The notes below the pieces were generated by a model. The model had not been told where the DNA came from. It did no database searches and worked only from the letters and a program-made list of their open reading frames with translations. Made by a program: the position numbers and the translations under genes. Positions 15,904 through 23,517 of a stretch of DNA of 64,000 nucleotides are shown here, piece by piece. The DNA comes from Oscillospiraceae bacterium (GTDB lineage: Bacteria; Bacillota_A; Clostridia; Oscillospirales; Oscillospiraceae): positions 4,078 through 68,077 of the forward strand of contig CADADE010000009.1 in assembly GCA_902786615.1 (NCBI GenBank), in the 5' to 3' direction. Position 1 is the first letter of the stretch. Every line of letters begins with the position of its first letter.

Positions 15904-16698
15904 TTATGGGTTTGCTTCCGATTCGGCCTTGACCACATAACAGTACTTGTCAAAGCGGTAGCGCTCCAGGTCCCGGGTGCGCTGCCCGTACTCAACGGCG
16001 TTGACGGGGCAGTTCTGGATGCAGCCCATACAGTGTGCGCAGCGCGGCGCGTCCCAGACAGGTCTGCCATCCTGCAGCCGGATCACCTTCAGCGGGCAGC
16101 CGCGCGCGCACTTGCCGCAGGAGATGCAGGCGTCCGTCACATGAAAGCTGTCGGCTCTCTGCCGAAAACGCACCCAGACGGGATTAAAGGGGAGCGTGAC
16201 GAGAATCTCCCACAGCCAGATATGACGGGAGCGGAGCTTGCGCCCCGCCTGAATCGCCTCCACGGCTGCCGGAAGTTTCTCCCAGGACGCGCGGATGCGC
16301 GCCTCGATCTCTGCCTTCTCCAGCGGCGGATAGGCGGTGCTGATGAGATAGTTGCGCGGCATCTTAAAATCCGCGCTGCCCCGATAGCGAAGCCCCTTGC
16401 TTCGCGCAAGCTGACGGCACAAGACGGCGCTGATACCGGAGTAGCCCCCGCTGGTGAAGACAAAGTACACGTCCCCATTGCCGCAGAGCGGCGTCTTGCG
16501 GAGAAAAGAGAGCAGGAAGCGGGGCGGCTCGCACACATAGACGGGCGAGCAGATCACAAAGGGCTTTTGCGATTCGATGGGCGAATGATCCCCCTCCCGG
16601 ATGCGGGCGGTGAGATCGAGCGCCTCGTCATTGAGCCTGCGGGCAAGCTCCTGCGCGATGAAGCGGGTGTTGCCGGTGGCGCTGAAATACAGGATCAT
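15904..16698 (-). CDS. EFR1-family flavodoxin/4Fe-4S ferredoxin protein
   Basis: This 264-residue protein has an N-terminal flavodoxin-like domain (MILYFSATGNTRFIAQELA as the FMN phosphate loop; TSGGYSG near residue 82). Two C-terminal [4Fe-4S] motifs follow: CISCGKCARGCP (about 190) and CAHCMGCIQNCP (about 218). It should pass electrons between flavin and iron-sulfur partners in the cytoplasm; the partner is unknown. It follows citC by 17 nt on the same strand, so it may belong to that operon, though no functional link to citrate lyase activation is established. Its ribosome binding site is weak. Confidence 0.88.
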   Translation of the reverse strand: MILYFSATGNTRFIAQELARRLNDEALDLTARIREGDHSPIESQKPFVICSPVYVCEPPRFLLSFLRKTPLCGNGDVYFVFTSGGYSGISAVLCRQLARSKGLRYRGSADFKMPRNYLISTAYPPLEKAEIEARIRASWEKLPAAVEAIQAGRKLRSRHIWLWEILVTLPFNPVWVRFRQRADSFHVTDACISCGKCARGCPLKVIRLQDGRPVWDAPRCAHCMGCIQNCPVNAVEYGQRTRDLERYRFDKYCYVVKAESEANP

Positions 16699-16715
16699 GG
16701 GGCATCGTCCTTTGC

Positions 16716-17756
16716 TCAGTAATGCACAACCTCGTCGGCGCGGCGAATGCGTTCGAGCACCGGGGCGGCCTCCGGGCTTTCAAACCAGGCGGCGGTGGTC
16801 GCCGGCACCAGGCGGCGAAAGGTCTCCATGTCGCCCTCCTGCAGGGCCTTGCGCACGGTGGAGGCGCTGATGATCTGGTCTCCCACGGCCTTGCGGGGGA
16901 TGATCCGGCAGGCGATCCCAGCCTTGGGCAGCTCCTCGGCCATGATTTGGTTATACAGACCCGTGACCTGGCTGGTGGGCTCCTCGCCCACAAAGCGGGC
17001 GGTGACGTTCAGGGCGGCGGCGATCTTCTTGAAGATCTCAAGATCCAGCCGCGCATGGCCCGCGATGACCGCGGCCTCATCCTTGAGAAAATAGCTCGGG
17101 AAGGTGGCGGAGCTGATGATATACGGTCCGCTGTCGTGCAGGACGACGTTCGGGAGATGGGCCGTGCCCGCCTTGATGAGCTCCCTGCGCACGGAGAAGG
17201 GGACAAGGCTCTGATCTTCGCTCACGATAAAAAGATGCAGGGTGTCGCACTGGGCGGCGGCGGTCTCCGCGAGGTACTGGTGACCGAGGGTGAAGGGATT
17301 GGCGTTCATCACGAGCGCGGCGGACCGTCCCTCCGTGCGGGTCTTTTCCAGACGCTTTAAGTAGCGGGAAAAGCCGTCCCGCCGGTTTTCCATGAAGACC
17401 AGCGTGCCGTCCACCCGGGCGATCTCATAAAAACCGAGATCCCCGAAAAACTTGGCCGAGCCGATCTTGGTGTATAGGAAGAGCTGGAGATTGCCGCGCT
17501 CATGCTGCACCTCGATGAGGTGGGTGATGACCTGATTCAAAAGTCCCTCGCCCTGGTGCTCATGGCTCACGGCAAAGCAGCGCAGCGTGTTGCCGAAGCA
17601 GGAGCCGGTGGCGATGACGCGGTAGTCCTCGTCATAGAGCGCCGCGATGTAGTCCAGATTCCCGTCGCGCTGGATGCCCTCCTGCTCGAGCAGGGCGTCC
17701 ACCTGCCGCAGCGCGCGCATATCGCCGGGGGAAACCTTGGAGATGCTGTATGCCAT
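16716..17756 (-). CDS. citC: [Citrate (pro-3S)-lyase] ligase
   Basis: This 346-residue protein has an N-terminal GNAT-like domain (HEHQGEGLLNQVITHLIEV around residue 70). A C-terminal nucleotidyltransferase domain has the NANPFTLGHQYL motif (about 151) and IISASTVRKAL near the end, the CitC architecture. CitC acetylates the phosphoribosyl-dephospho-CoA prosthetic group on the citrate lyase acyl-carrier subunit, using acetate and ATP. It lies 1 nt after the citX-citG fusion and upstream of an EFR1 gene. The citrate lyase subunits themselves (citD, citE, citF) are not in the window. Confidence 0.92.
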   Translation of the reverse strand: MAYSISKVSPGDMRALRQVDALLEQEGIQRDGNLDYIAALYDEDYRVIATGSCFGNTLRCFAVSHEHQGEGLLNQVITHLIEVQHERGNLQLFLYTKIGSAKFFGDLGFYEIARVDGTLVFMENRRDGFSRYLKRLEKTRTEGRSAALVMNANPFTLGHQYLAETAAAQCDTLHLFIVSEDQSLVPFSVRRELIKAGTAHLPNVVLHDSGPYIISSATFPSYFLKDEAAVIAGHARLDLEIFKKIAAALNVTARFVGEEPTSQVTGLYNQIMAEELPKAGIACRIIPRKAVGDQIISASTVRKALQEGDMETFRRLVPATTAAWFESPEAAPVLERIRRADEVVHY

Positions 17757-17757
17757 G

Positions 17758-19092
17758 TTACGAATCCTCCTTCAAAAAATGCAGCAGCCAGCACAGCGCC
17801 AGGAGATCGGCGCTGCCGCCGGGGGAGAGGTTTTCCGCCCTGTATTCCCGATCCAGAGCCGCAAGCGTCTCAAAATCGGGATAGGGGTCGGCTTGCAGAA
17901 GGGCGCGCAGCGCCGCGCGCTTTTCCTCGGCCAGCGCGAAGCCGCCGCGGGAGAGCATGTTGGTGTCCGGGGTGTGGGCGAGGATTGTGAGCAGCGCGGC
18001 GGCCCCGGCTTCGTCCTCCGACCTTCCCGCGGCAAGACCGGCCTCCAGTGTCGGAAGACCGTCATGCAGCACCGAGGGGAAGCCCTGCGCGGCCTGGCCG
18101 CGCACACCGGTGACGCCGTATTCCCGGAAAAAGCGCTCGCCCGCCGTGGGGGTGCGCTCTTCGTTCGTTTGAAGCTCGCGCTCTACGCCCTTTGCCATGG
18201 CGGCAAGCTCGGCCAGAACGGCGGCGGGCTCTGCCCAGCGCTCAACGTCCAGCCTGCCCAGCGCCCCGCAGACGAGGCCAAAGGTGAAAATCGCGCCCTT
18301 GTGGGTGTTGACCCCGCCGGTGGCGCGCAGCATCCGCCCCTCCGCAAGCTTGCCCGGAAAACGCAGGGCGGCGAAGGTCTCGGGCGCGGCGGCGTCTTTG
18401 CTCTCCCGGCCGATCGTGACGCATTCAGCAAAATAGGGCCAAAGTTCGGCGGCGCTGCGCATAAAGGTGAACATGTCCATGTCCCGGTGGCTGCCGTTGT
18501 TGAGCCGGTCCACCAGACCGGGCTTGGGCGTCACAGTGACCTCGTATAAAAGCGCGCGCACCGCGAGAGAGGCGGCGCGCTCCGTGTCGGCCTGATCCAG
18601 CGCGGCACGGATGATCTCCCGCGTCTTTGCCTGGAGCTCCGGCACGGAATGGGTGCGGCTGCGGGCGCATTCCTTGGCCTCGTTTCCGCAGATCAGGCAG
18701 CGGCGGGGGCGCGGCCTGTCAAGCTTGTGCCCGTCGGGGCGAAGCACGTCCAGATCGAAGAGCCGCCCGGCCACTGTGCCCTCCTCCAGATCGCAGCAGA
18801 GAGCCTTGAGCGCGGCGGGGTCCATGTCCACAATATAAAGCCCCTCGCAGCCGGTGTCCTCGTCCACCTCTTCCTGCCATAGAAGCGGGGCCTTGACGCG
18901 GCGGAGCTGGTCAAACAGCAGCCCCCGCCCGAGGGCGAAGAGGCGGCGGATCTCCGGACCGTTTTTCACGGGGCCCGCGATATTCAGCGTGAAGGATACC
19001 AGCGGCAGACGGTACTGCGCGAGCAGCGCGCTCTGCCGTTCGACCCGGCGGTCCCGGGCGGCGAGCATCTGCGAAAGCTCGACCAAGATCAT
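17758..19092 (-). CDS. citXG: Fused citrate lyase holo-ACP synthase (CitX) and triphosphoribosyl-dephospho-CoA synthase (CitG)
   Basis: This 444-residue protein combines CitX (about residues 1-165; SFTLNIAGPVKNGP and the cysteine-bearing RRCLICGNEAKECARSRTHS end) with CitG (about 170-440; TPKPGLVDRLNNGSHRDMD, GGVNTHKGAIF, RGGFALAEEKR). CitG makes the prosthetic-group precursor from dephospho-CoA and ATP, and CitX attaches it to CitD. The fusion is known in some bacteria. The ATG at 19092 has GGGAG only 4 nt upstream; a GTG at 19095 is an alternative. The gene is separated from citC by 1 nt. Confidence 0.9.
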   Translation of the reverse strand: MILVELSQMLAARDRRVERQSALLAQYRLPLVSFTLNIAGPVKNGPEIRRLFALGRGLLFDQLRRVKAPLLWQEEVDEDTGCEGLYIVDMDPAALKALCCDLEEGTVAGRLFDLDVLRPDGHKLDRPRPRRCLICGNEAKECARSRTHSVPELQAKTREIIRAALDQADTERAASLAVRALLYEVTVTPKPGLVDRLNNGSHRDMDMFTFMRSAAELWPYFAECVTIGRESKDAAAPETFAALRFPGKLAEGRMLRATGGVNTHKGAIFTFGLVCGALGRLDVERWAEPAAVLAELAAMAKGVERELQTNEERTPTAGERFFREYGVTGVRGQAAQGFPSVLHDGLPTLEAGLAAGRSEDEAGAAALLTILAHTPDTNMLSRGGFALAEEKRAALRALLQADPYPDFETLAALDREYRAENLSPGGSADLLALCWLLHFLKEDS

Positions 19093-19101
19093 CACACTCC
19101 C

Positions 19102-20046
19102 TTATTTGAGACTCCCCACGTATTTGCTGCACTGCATGGCGGCGATCGCGCCGTCGGCGCAGGCGGTCACCACCTGGCGCAGCGGGGTGACGCGCACGTC
19201 GCCCGCGGCATAGACGCCGGGGATGTTGGTCTCCATTTTCTCGTTGGTTTTGATATAGCCGCCCTCCATGTCGAGCACGCCCTCGAACATGCCGGTGGTC
19301 TTCTTGCCAGTGAAGCCGAAGAGGCCGAACATGCCGTCCTCCTCGTCCGCCTTGACGGTGGTGAGCTCCCCGGTCTCGGTGTCACGCAGGACGATCTCGC
19401 TGAGCACGCCGTCGCCGCCCAGGTCTGCCACCTCGGTGTTGAGGCGGATCTCGATTTTGGGGTTGGCCTCAAGCTCAGCCTTCACGTCCGGGGTCACGGA
19501 GAGCGCCTTGCCCTTGTGCAGCATGATGAGGCGCTTGGCGAATTTGGAGAGGTAGAGGGACTCTTCCGCCGCAATGCCGTTTCCGCCCACGGTGTAGATA
19601 TCAAGACCCGAGAAGAAGTTTGCGTCGCAGACGGCGCAGTAGCTCACGCCGCGGCCCACGAAGTCGGCCTCGTGTTCACAGCCGATAAAGCGGGTCATGG
19701 CGCCGGTGCAGATGATGACGGATTTGGCCAGGTATTCGCCCTTGCTGCCGATGAATTTTTTGACCGGGCCGGAGAAATCGCAGGCGCTGATGGTGTCGCT
19801 GACGCGCACCGCGCCGAATTTCTGAACCTGGGCGCTCATGGGGGCGATCAGTTCCTGACCGCTCATGCCGTCGGTATTGGTCTGACCGGGGTAGTTTTCG
19901 ATTTCGTGGGTGAGGATGATCTGCCCGCCGTCCGCGCCCTTTTCGATGATCAGCACGGAGAGCCTGGCGCGCCCCGCGTAAAGTCCCGCCGCAAGCCCCG
20001 CGGGGCCGCCGCCGAGGATCATGACATCATAAATCTTGTTTTCCAT
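19102..20046 (-). CDS. trxB: Thioredoxin reductase-like flavoprotein
   Basis: This 314-residue protein has an FAD-binding GGGPAGLAAGLYAGRA motif at the N-terminus, the redox pair CAVC (about residue 140), an NAD(P)H-binding VGGNGIAAEES region that deviates from the usual GGGDSA pattern, and a C-terminal IPGVYAAGDVR FAD motif. It should reduce thioredoxin or a related disulfide protein with NAD(P)H. An AAGGAGG site precedes the ATG at 20046. It lies just upstream of citXG on the same strand (9 nt gap), so the trxB promoter may drive the whole trxB-citXG-citC-EFR1 row. Confidence 0.88.
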   Translation of the reverse strand: MENKIYDVMILGGGPAGLAAGLYAGRARLSVLIIEKGADGGQIILTHEIENYPGQTNTDGMSGQELIAPMSAQVQKFGAVRVSDTISACDFSGPVKKFIGSKGEYLAKSVIICTGAMTRFIGCEHEADFVGRGVSYCAVCDANFFSGLDIYTVGGNGIAAEESLYLSKFAKRLIMLHKGKALSVTPDVKAELEANPKIEIRLNTEVADLGGDGVLSEIVLRDTETGELTTVKADEEDGMFGLFGFTGKKTTGMFEGVLDMEGGYIKTNEKMETNIPGVYAAGDVRVTPLRQVVTACADGAIAAMQCSKYVGSLK

Positions 20047-20095
20047 TTGTATGCCTCCTTCGTGGCGAATATCGCACTTGTATGCTGTTGGTTTT

Positions 20096-20124
20096 ATCTT
20101 ATTTGCCGCAGGGGGCTTTGTCAA
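20096..20124 (-). promoter_or_regulatory. Promoter of trxB and probably of the genes after it
   Basis: On the reverse strand TTGACA (20119-20124), 17 nt and TAAGAT (20096-20101) lie about 45 nt before the trxB start. Confidence 0.7.
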
Positions 20125-20144
20125 CAAAAACCTGCGAAACCAAT

Positions 20145-20177
20145 GAGGATCAGAGACGATATTCGCCTCTGATCCTC
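20145..20177. repeat. Perfect inverted repeat upstream of trxB
   Basis: GAGGATCAGAG (20145-20155) and CTCTGATCCTC (20167-20177) form an 11-bp stem with an 11-nt loop. It lies between the trxB promoter and the integrase remnant and may be a terminator. Confidence 0.5.
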
Positions 20178-20190
20178 TTGGATGATGTAG

Positions 20191-20340
20191 GGTTTTCTGA
20201 TTGTGCGCGCTGGGCAAAAGCGGTTTGCGCTTGTGCGGTGGCTTTTACAGCAAAGCAGCGCGGCGGTCACAAAACGATATATTGGGATTGAGCCGTAATG
20301 AATAGAGAGGGCGATTGAGGGGCGTGCGGAGGTGTTATAA
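20191..20340 (+). pseudogene. Second tyrosine recombinase C-terminal remnant
   Basis: One plus-strand frame reads LLQQSSAAVTKRYIGIEP, then two stops, then IERAIEGRAEVL. This matches the last part of the integrase remnant at 11546-11899 (LLQHSSASVTQRCIGIEP, then HRIERTIEGHAEL), here with the catalytic Tyr intact. Only about 50 codons are recognisable and there is no start. The two stops replace two residues seen in the other copy. It marks a second decayed integration site. The 20047-20377 gap otherwise holds only the trxB promoter and a hairpin. Confidence 0.6.
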
Positions 20341-20377
20341 TGATAATAGCTGTCCGAATGCGCATCTTAACTATGCA

Positions 20378-21127
20378 TTAGTTAAGTAAGTTAATATCAT
20401 TAACAGTATCATACAAAGTCATACCAAGACTAACATATAGTAAGAGGTTATCTTTATTTATATCATTCAAGACACCAATAGCTACAAGCGTATCAGTATG
20501 ACCATTCTCATTCATAATATTTTGAAAGATTTTCTGTGTTCCTGTAAGGGATTCAACCATATAATTCCAATCTTTTTTATACTCTTCATTAAGCATTGCC
20601 ATCATGGCCTCTTGCGTTAAGCCATTAGACCAAACACTGATATTCACTAAATTGTCTTCTTGCTTAATTGAGTATTCAATATTTTTATCTAAGAACGATG
20701 TTTCGAGTGATGTCTTATAAAGAGCGATTATATTATCAATTGTAAGATTTGCTTTTTCATCCTTCTTTGTCATCTCCGTAGGTACGGGCGTAGGTACGGG
20801 CGTAGGTACGGGCGTAGGTGCAGGTGTAGGTACGGGTGTAGGTGCAGGTGTAGGTACGGATGTAGGTGCGGGTGTAGGTACGGGTGTAGGTGCGGGCGTA
20901 GGTGTGGGTGCGAGTGTGTTCGTAGGTGTTTCCGTAACTGCTGGAACTGTTGCTGTAGAATTGGACGGCGGAGGGGTTATAATTATTCCAACAACAAAAA
21001 GTATAAGACTTACAACAAGGGAAATAATTGCCTTCTTTTTTGGCTGTTTTTTTATGGTTTTAATAATAATCAGAACAAGCGAAACAAAAAAGCCAACAAG
21101 TCCGCCAAGAAATAATAGTACAAACAT
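20378..21127 (-). CDS. Membrane-anchored protein with a Pro/Thr-rich repeat linker, unknown function
   Basis: This 249-residue product has two N-terminal hydrophobic segments (about residues 3-25 and 33-52). A linker of about 60 residues made of [12 protein letters not shown] repeats follows, then a polar C-terminal domain of about 120 residues ([20 protein letters not shown] and [18 protein letters not shown]) that I do not recognise. The ATG at 21127 is 9 nt after GGAG; the upstream TTG is less likely. The gene is AT-rich, unlike the core. The linker is coded by a 12-bp tandem repeat that can change length. The domain order suggests an extracytoplasmic domain held off the membrane by a rigid, possibly glycosylated, linker (inference). 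Confidence 0.75.
   Translation of the reverse strand: MFVLLFLGGLVGFFVSLVLIIIKTIKKQPKKKAIISLVVSLILFVVGIIITPPPSNSTATVPAVTETPTNTLAPTPTPAPTPVPTPAPTSVPTPAPTPVPTPAPTPVPTPVPTPVPTEMTKKDEKANLTIDNIIALYKTSLETSFLDKNIEYSIKQEDNLVNISVWSNGLTQEAMMAMLNEEYKKDWNYMVESLTGTQKIFQNIMNENGHTDTLVAIGVLNDINKDNLLLYVSLGMTLYDTVNDINLLN
20778..20933. repeat. 12-bp tandem repeat coding the Pro/Thr linker
   Basis: There are about 13 units of a 12-bp repeat (type GTAGGTACGGGC on the plus strand), the first three identical and later ones diverged. Each unit codes four residues of the Pro/Thr pattern, so length changes keep frame. Confidence 0.9.
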
Positions 21128-21169
21128 TTTTACGCTCTCCAATCTACTAAATTAAAAAGTGCGCAGCCC

Positions 21170-21317
21170 AAAAGGAGCTACGCACGAAAAACGCAGAGCT
21201 CCTTTTGTTGCGACACAATCTTTGACACTCAAGGGAATGCAAAGTGGAGAATGCGTTTTTACCGGATGGTAAAGACAGCATTCCCTTTCGTGTCGCTTTT
21301 ATGTGATTGTGTCGCAA
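21170..21317. repeat. 148-bp nested inverted-repeat element
   Basis: Four perfect stems are packed together. AAAAGGAGCT/AGCTCCTTTT (21170-21179, 21197-21206) comes first. Next to it TTGCGACACAATC/GATTGTGTCGCAA (21208-21220, 21305-21317) encloses AAGGGAATGC/GCATTCCCTT (21231-21240, 21278-21287), which encloses TTTACC/GGTAAA (21258-21263, 21268-21273). No coding frame is credible. It fills most of the gap 21128-21421. It resembles a MITE or a structured RNA; it lies upstream of the Pro/Thr-repeat gene. Confidence 0.7.
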
Positions 21318-21421
21318 ACCAATAATACCATATCCAACCATCAAGCGCAATTCCCAATTTGCGGTTTTCTCAACTTATTTCTGCACAGTTCATGAGCGGG
21401 ATGTATATTTCTGCGTCCGTC

Positions 21422-21450
21422 TTGCATCGGGCGGGCGCATGGGGTATAAT
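21422..21450 (+). promoter_or_regulatory. Promoter of folT
   Basis: TTGCAT (21422-21427), 17 nt and TATAAT (21445-21450) lie about 35 nt before the folT ATG. Confidence 0.7.
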
Positions 21451-21485
21451 GGGTAGCACATATCTGACGGAAAGAAGGCGGCATT

Positions 21486-21989
21486 ATGGGAAAAAATACA
21501 AAACGGCTCGCGGCGTCGGCGCTGCTGATCGCGGCGGATGTGGTGCTGACAAGGCTTCTCGCCATCAACACGCCGGTAATGAAAATCGGTCTCGGCTTTG
21601 CCGCCGTCGCCGTTGCCGCCCTGCTCTACGGCCCCTGGTGGGCGGCGCTGACCGGAGCGCTCGGCGATCTTGCGGGCGCGCTGCTCTTTCCGACGGGGGC
21701 CTATTTCCCCGGCTTTACGCTGACGGCGGCCTGCACGGGGCTGGTCTTCGGGCTCTGCCTGTATAAAAAAGAGCCGCGCTGGGTTTACCCGGCGGCGGCA
21801 GCGCTTTTAAACACCGTGCTGGTGTCGTATCTCGCCAATACCTGGATGATCTGCCTGATCACCGGCAACAGCTATGCCGCGATGCTCGCGGCGCGGGCGG
21901 TGCAGCTTGCGGTGATGATGCCGGTGCAGTTTGTCGTGCTGACCTGGCTGACGAAATCCGGCATCGTGGAAAAACTGAACAAGGGATAA
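21486..21989 (+). CDS. folT: Folate-type ECF transporter S component
   Basis: This 167-residue protein has about six hydrophobic segments. The pattern LLIAADVVLTRLLAINTP, then KIGLGFAAVAVAALLYGPWW and GALGDLAGALLFPTGAYFPG, is typical of the folate-specific S component of energy-coupling-factor transporters. It binds substrate and docks on a shared EcfAA'T module coded elsewhere. It has its own promoter and terminator, as expected for a stand-alone group II ECF S component. Substrate specificity rests on family resemblance. AAGAAGG precedes the ATG. Confidence 0.85.
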   Translation: MGKNTKRLAASALLIAADVVLTRLLAINTPVMKIGLGFAAVAVAALLYGPWWAALTGALGDLAGALLFPTGAYFPGFTLTAACTGLVFGLCLYKKEPRWVYPAAAALLNTVLVSYLANTWMICLITGNSYAAMLAARAVQLAVMMPVQFVVLTWLTKSGIVEKLNKG

Positions 21990-21990
21990 A

Positions 21991-22018
21991 TTGAGCCGCC
22001 CCGGACGGGGCGGCTCAA
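21991..22018. terminator. Terminator between convergent folT and the CofE-like gene
   Basis: A perfect 12-bp stem TTGAGCCGCCCC/GGGGCGGCTCAA with a 4-nt loop lies between the two convergent stops. Confidence 0.8.
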
Positions 22019-22023
22019 AGCGT

Positions 22024-23217
22024 TTATTCGTTGGTGTAGTTGTCGAAGTAGCCCTGGATGTAGACGATGGGGGTGCCCTTGTCGCCGGAGCCGGAGGTCA
22101 GATCGCAGAGCGAGCCGATCAGGTCGGTCAGGCGGCGGGGGGTGGTGCCCTCGGACACCATGTTGCCCACCAGGCTGTCGCCGGTCTTGGCGCGGATGCG
22201 CGCCTCGATGGCCTCGCGCAGGGCCTCGCCCTTGAGGTCGCCGAAGTCGTTGTCGGCCAGGTACTTGAGCTTGAGCTCGTTCGGCGTGCCGATCAGACCC
22301 GTGGTGTAGCCGGGGGAGACGACGGGGTCGGCCAGCTCCCAGATCTTGCCGACGGGGTCCTTGAACGCACCGTCGCCGTAGACCATGGCCTCGATGCGCT
22401 TGCCGGAGGCGTCGGACAGGAGCTTTGCGATCTGCTCGGCCACGTTGGTGCAGTCGCGCGGGAAGAGCTTGACGGTCTCCTCGGTGGCCTTGTTGGAGCC
22501 CAGCAGGCCGTACTGCTCGTTATAGCCGCTGCCGTTGACGGAGGCGTTGAGGATATCGTCCAGGCCCAGGACGCATTTTGCCCCGGCGGCGCGCAGCAGG
22601 CGCTTGGAGCGCTCGCGGGTATGGATATCGCAGGTGATCACCGTGTCGGTATAGTCCAGCAGCGTCGTGACCTTGTTGCCGAAGAGCACCTCGACCTCGC
22701 AGTTCTCGGCGCGGATCAGCTCGGAATAGAAGTCGATGTAGTCAACGCCTGTGAAGGGGTGGACGATGTGGCCGAACTTCTCCCGGAACTGCGCAAGCGT
22801 CAGCGTGTCGCTGTAGGGGTTGACCCCGGCGGCGTCCAGCAGGTCCCAGTCCACCAGGTGGTTGCCCACCTCGTCGGAGGGGTAGCTGAGCAGCAGCACG
22901 ATCTTCTCACAGCCGCGGGCAAAGCCCTTGAGCAGCAGGGAGAAGCGGTTGCGGCTGAGAATGGGGAAGGCCACGCCGACGGTTTTGCCGCCGGTCTTCG
23001 CGCGCACGTCCGCCGCGATCTGGTCGACGGTGGCGTAGTTGCCCTGGGCGCGGGCCACGACGGACTCGGTCACGGCGACCACATCCCGGTCGCAGGGGGT
23101 GAAGCCGGCCTCTTTCCAGGCGTCCATCACGGACTGGGCAGCGATGGCGGCGATATCGTCGCCCTGGCGGATGATGGGTGCGCGCACGCCGCGCACAACG
23201 GTACCGATGGTTCTCAT
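22024..23217 (-). CDS. F420-0:gamma-glutamyl ligase (CofE)-like protein
   Basis: This 397-residue protein resembles coenzyme F420-0:L-glutamate ligase. Relevant segments are VVAVTESVVARAQGNYATVD near residue 47, VNGSGYNEQYGLLGSNKA near 235, and YGDGAFKDPVGKIWELADPV near 283. The last is the DGAxxDPxG region of CofE. The ATG at 23217 is 10 nt after AAGGAG. The canonical enzyme adds glutamates to F420-0, a methanogen/actinobacterial deazaflavin. Firmicutes relatives are longer than archaeal CofE (about 250 residues), and no F420 gene is visible here, so it may ligate glutamate to another acceptor. It is monocistronic. Confidence 0.75.
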   Translation of the reverse strand: MRTIGTVVRGVRAPIIRQGDDIAAIAAQSVMDAWKEAGFTPCDRDVVAVTESVVARAQGNYATVDQIAADVRAKTGGKTVGVAFPILSRNRFSLLLKGFARGCEKIVLLLSYPSDEVGNHLVDWDLLDAAGVNPYSDTLTLAQFREKFGHIVHPFTGVDYIDFYSELIRAENCEVEVLFGNKVTTLLDYTDTVITCDIHTRERSKRLLRAAGAKCVLGLDDILNASVNGSGYNEQYGLLGSNKATEETVKLFPRDCTNVAEQIAKLLSDASGKRIEAMVYGDGAFKDPVGKIWELADPVVSPGYTTGLIGTPNELKLKYLADNDFGDLKGEALREAIEARIRAKTGDSLVGNMVSEGTTPRRLTDLIGSLCDLTSGSGDKGTPIVYIQGYFDNYTNE

Positions 23218-23372
23218 CTGTGGATTACTCCTTTTGCCTTGCGGCATAGATTTTTGACTGAATGATTATAGCGCGGGAATCGGGATTCGTAAAGATTTTT
23301 TTCAAAAGATTCATGGGAAAGCAGAAAGGAGAGAGGCCTGCGGCCTGCCTTCCAAAGCCAAACACCAAGAGC

Positions 23373-23401
23373 TTGACAAGCGAGCCGCACGGTGATAAAA
23401 T
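23373..23401 (+). promoter_or_regulatory. Near-consensus promoter with no protein gene after it
   Basis: TTGACA (23373-23378), exactly 17 nt and TAAAAT (23396-23401). It points right, into 110 nt of non-coding sequence ending in a strong terminator, and against the leftward gene at 23516. Confidence 0.75.
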
Positions 23402-23407
23402 TCACAA

Positions 23408-23517
23408 TGCAGAGAGAATCCGCATACGGTTCTTTCCTGTGTTTCTCATTTTTCTTTTCCTTTGTGGCTCAGCCACGAAACGACCGTTCACTTGGTGGAA
23501 GTGAACGGTCGTTTTTT
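23408..23517 (+). ncRNA. Candidate small RNA
   Basis: The stretch from the predicted start of the orphan promoter to the terminator T-run gives an RNA of about 110 nt. It contains a hairpin AGAATCCG/CGGTTCT (about 23413-23432, one bulged T), a U/C-rich single strand (TTTCTCATTTTTCTTTTCC), a small GTGG/CCAC hairpin near 23464-23476, and the terminal stem. No frame in it has a ribosome binding site or recognisable product. The arrangement is that of a trans-acting small RNA, or a 3' antisense to the metallophosphoesterase transcript. I recognise no known RNA family. Confidence 0.45.
23479..23517. terminator. Strong two-way terminator
   Basis: A perfect 13-bp stem AACGACCGTTCAC/GTGAACGGTCGTT (23479-23491, 23501-23513) is followed by TTTT on the plus strand. 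It ends the candidate small RNA and probably also the leftward metallophosphoesterase operon, whose last stop lies at 23516-23518. Confidence 0.85.

Noticed and set aside
20778..20933. Tandem repeats as a possible CRISPR array
   Set aside because: Units are 12 bp with no spacers and code a Pro/Thr linker in frame; no cas gene is near.
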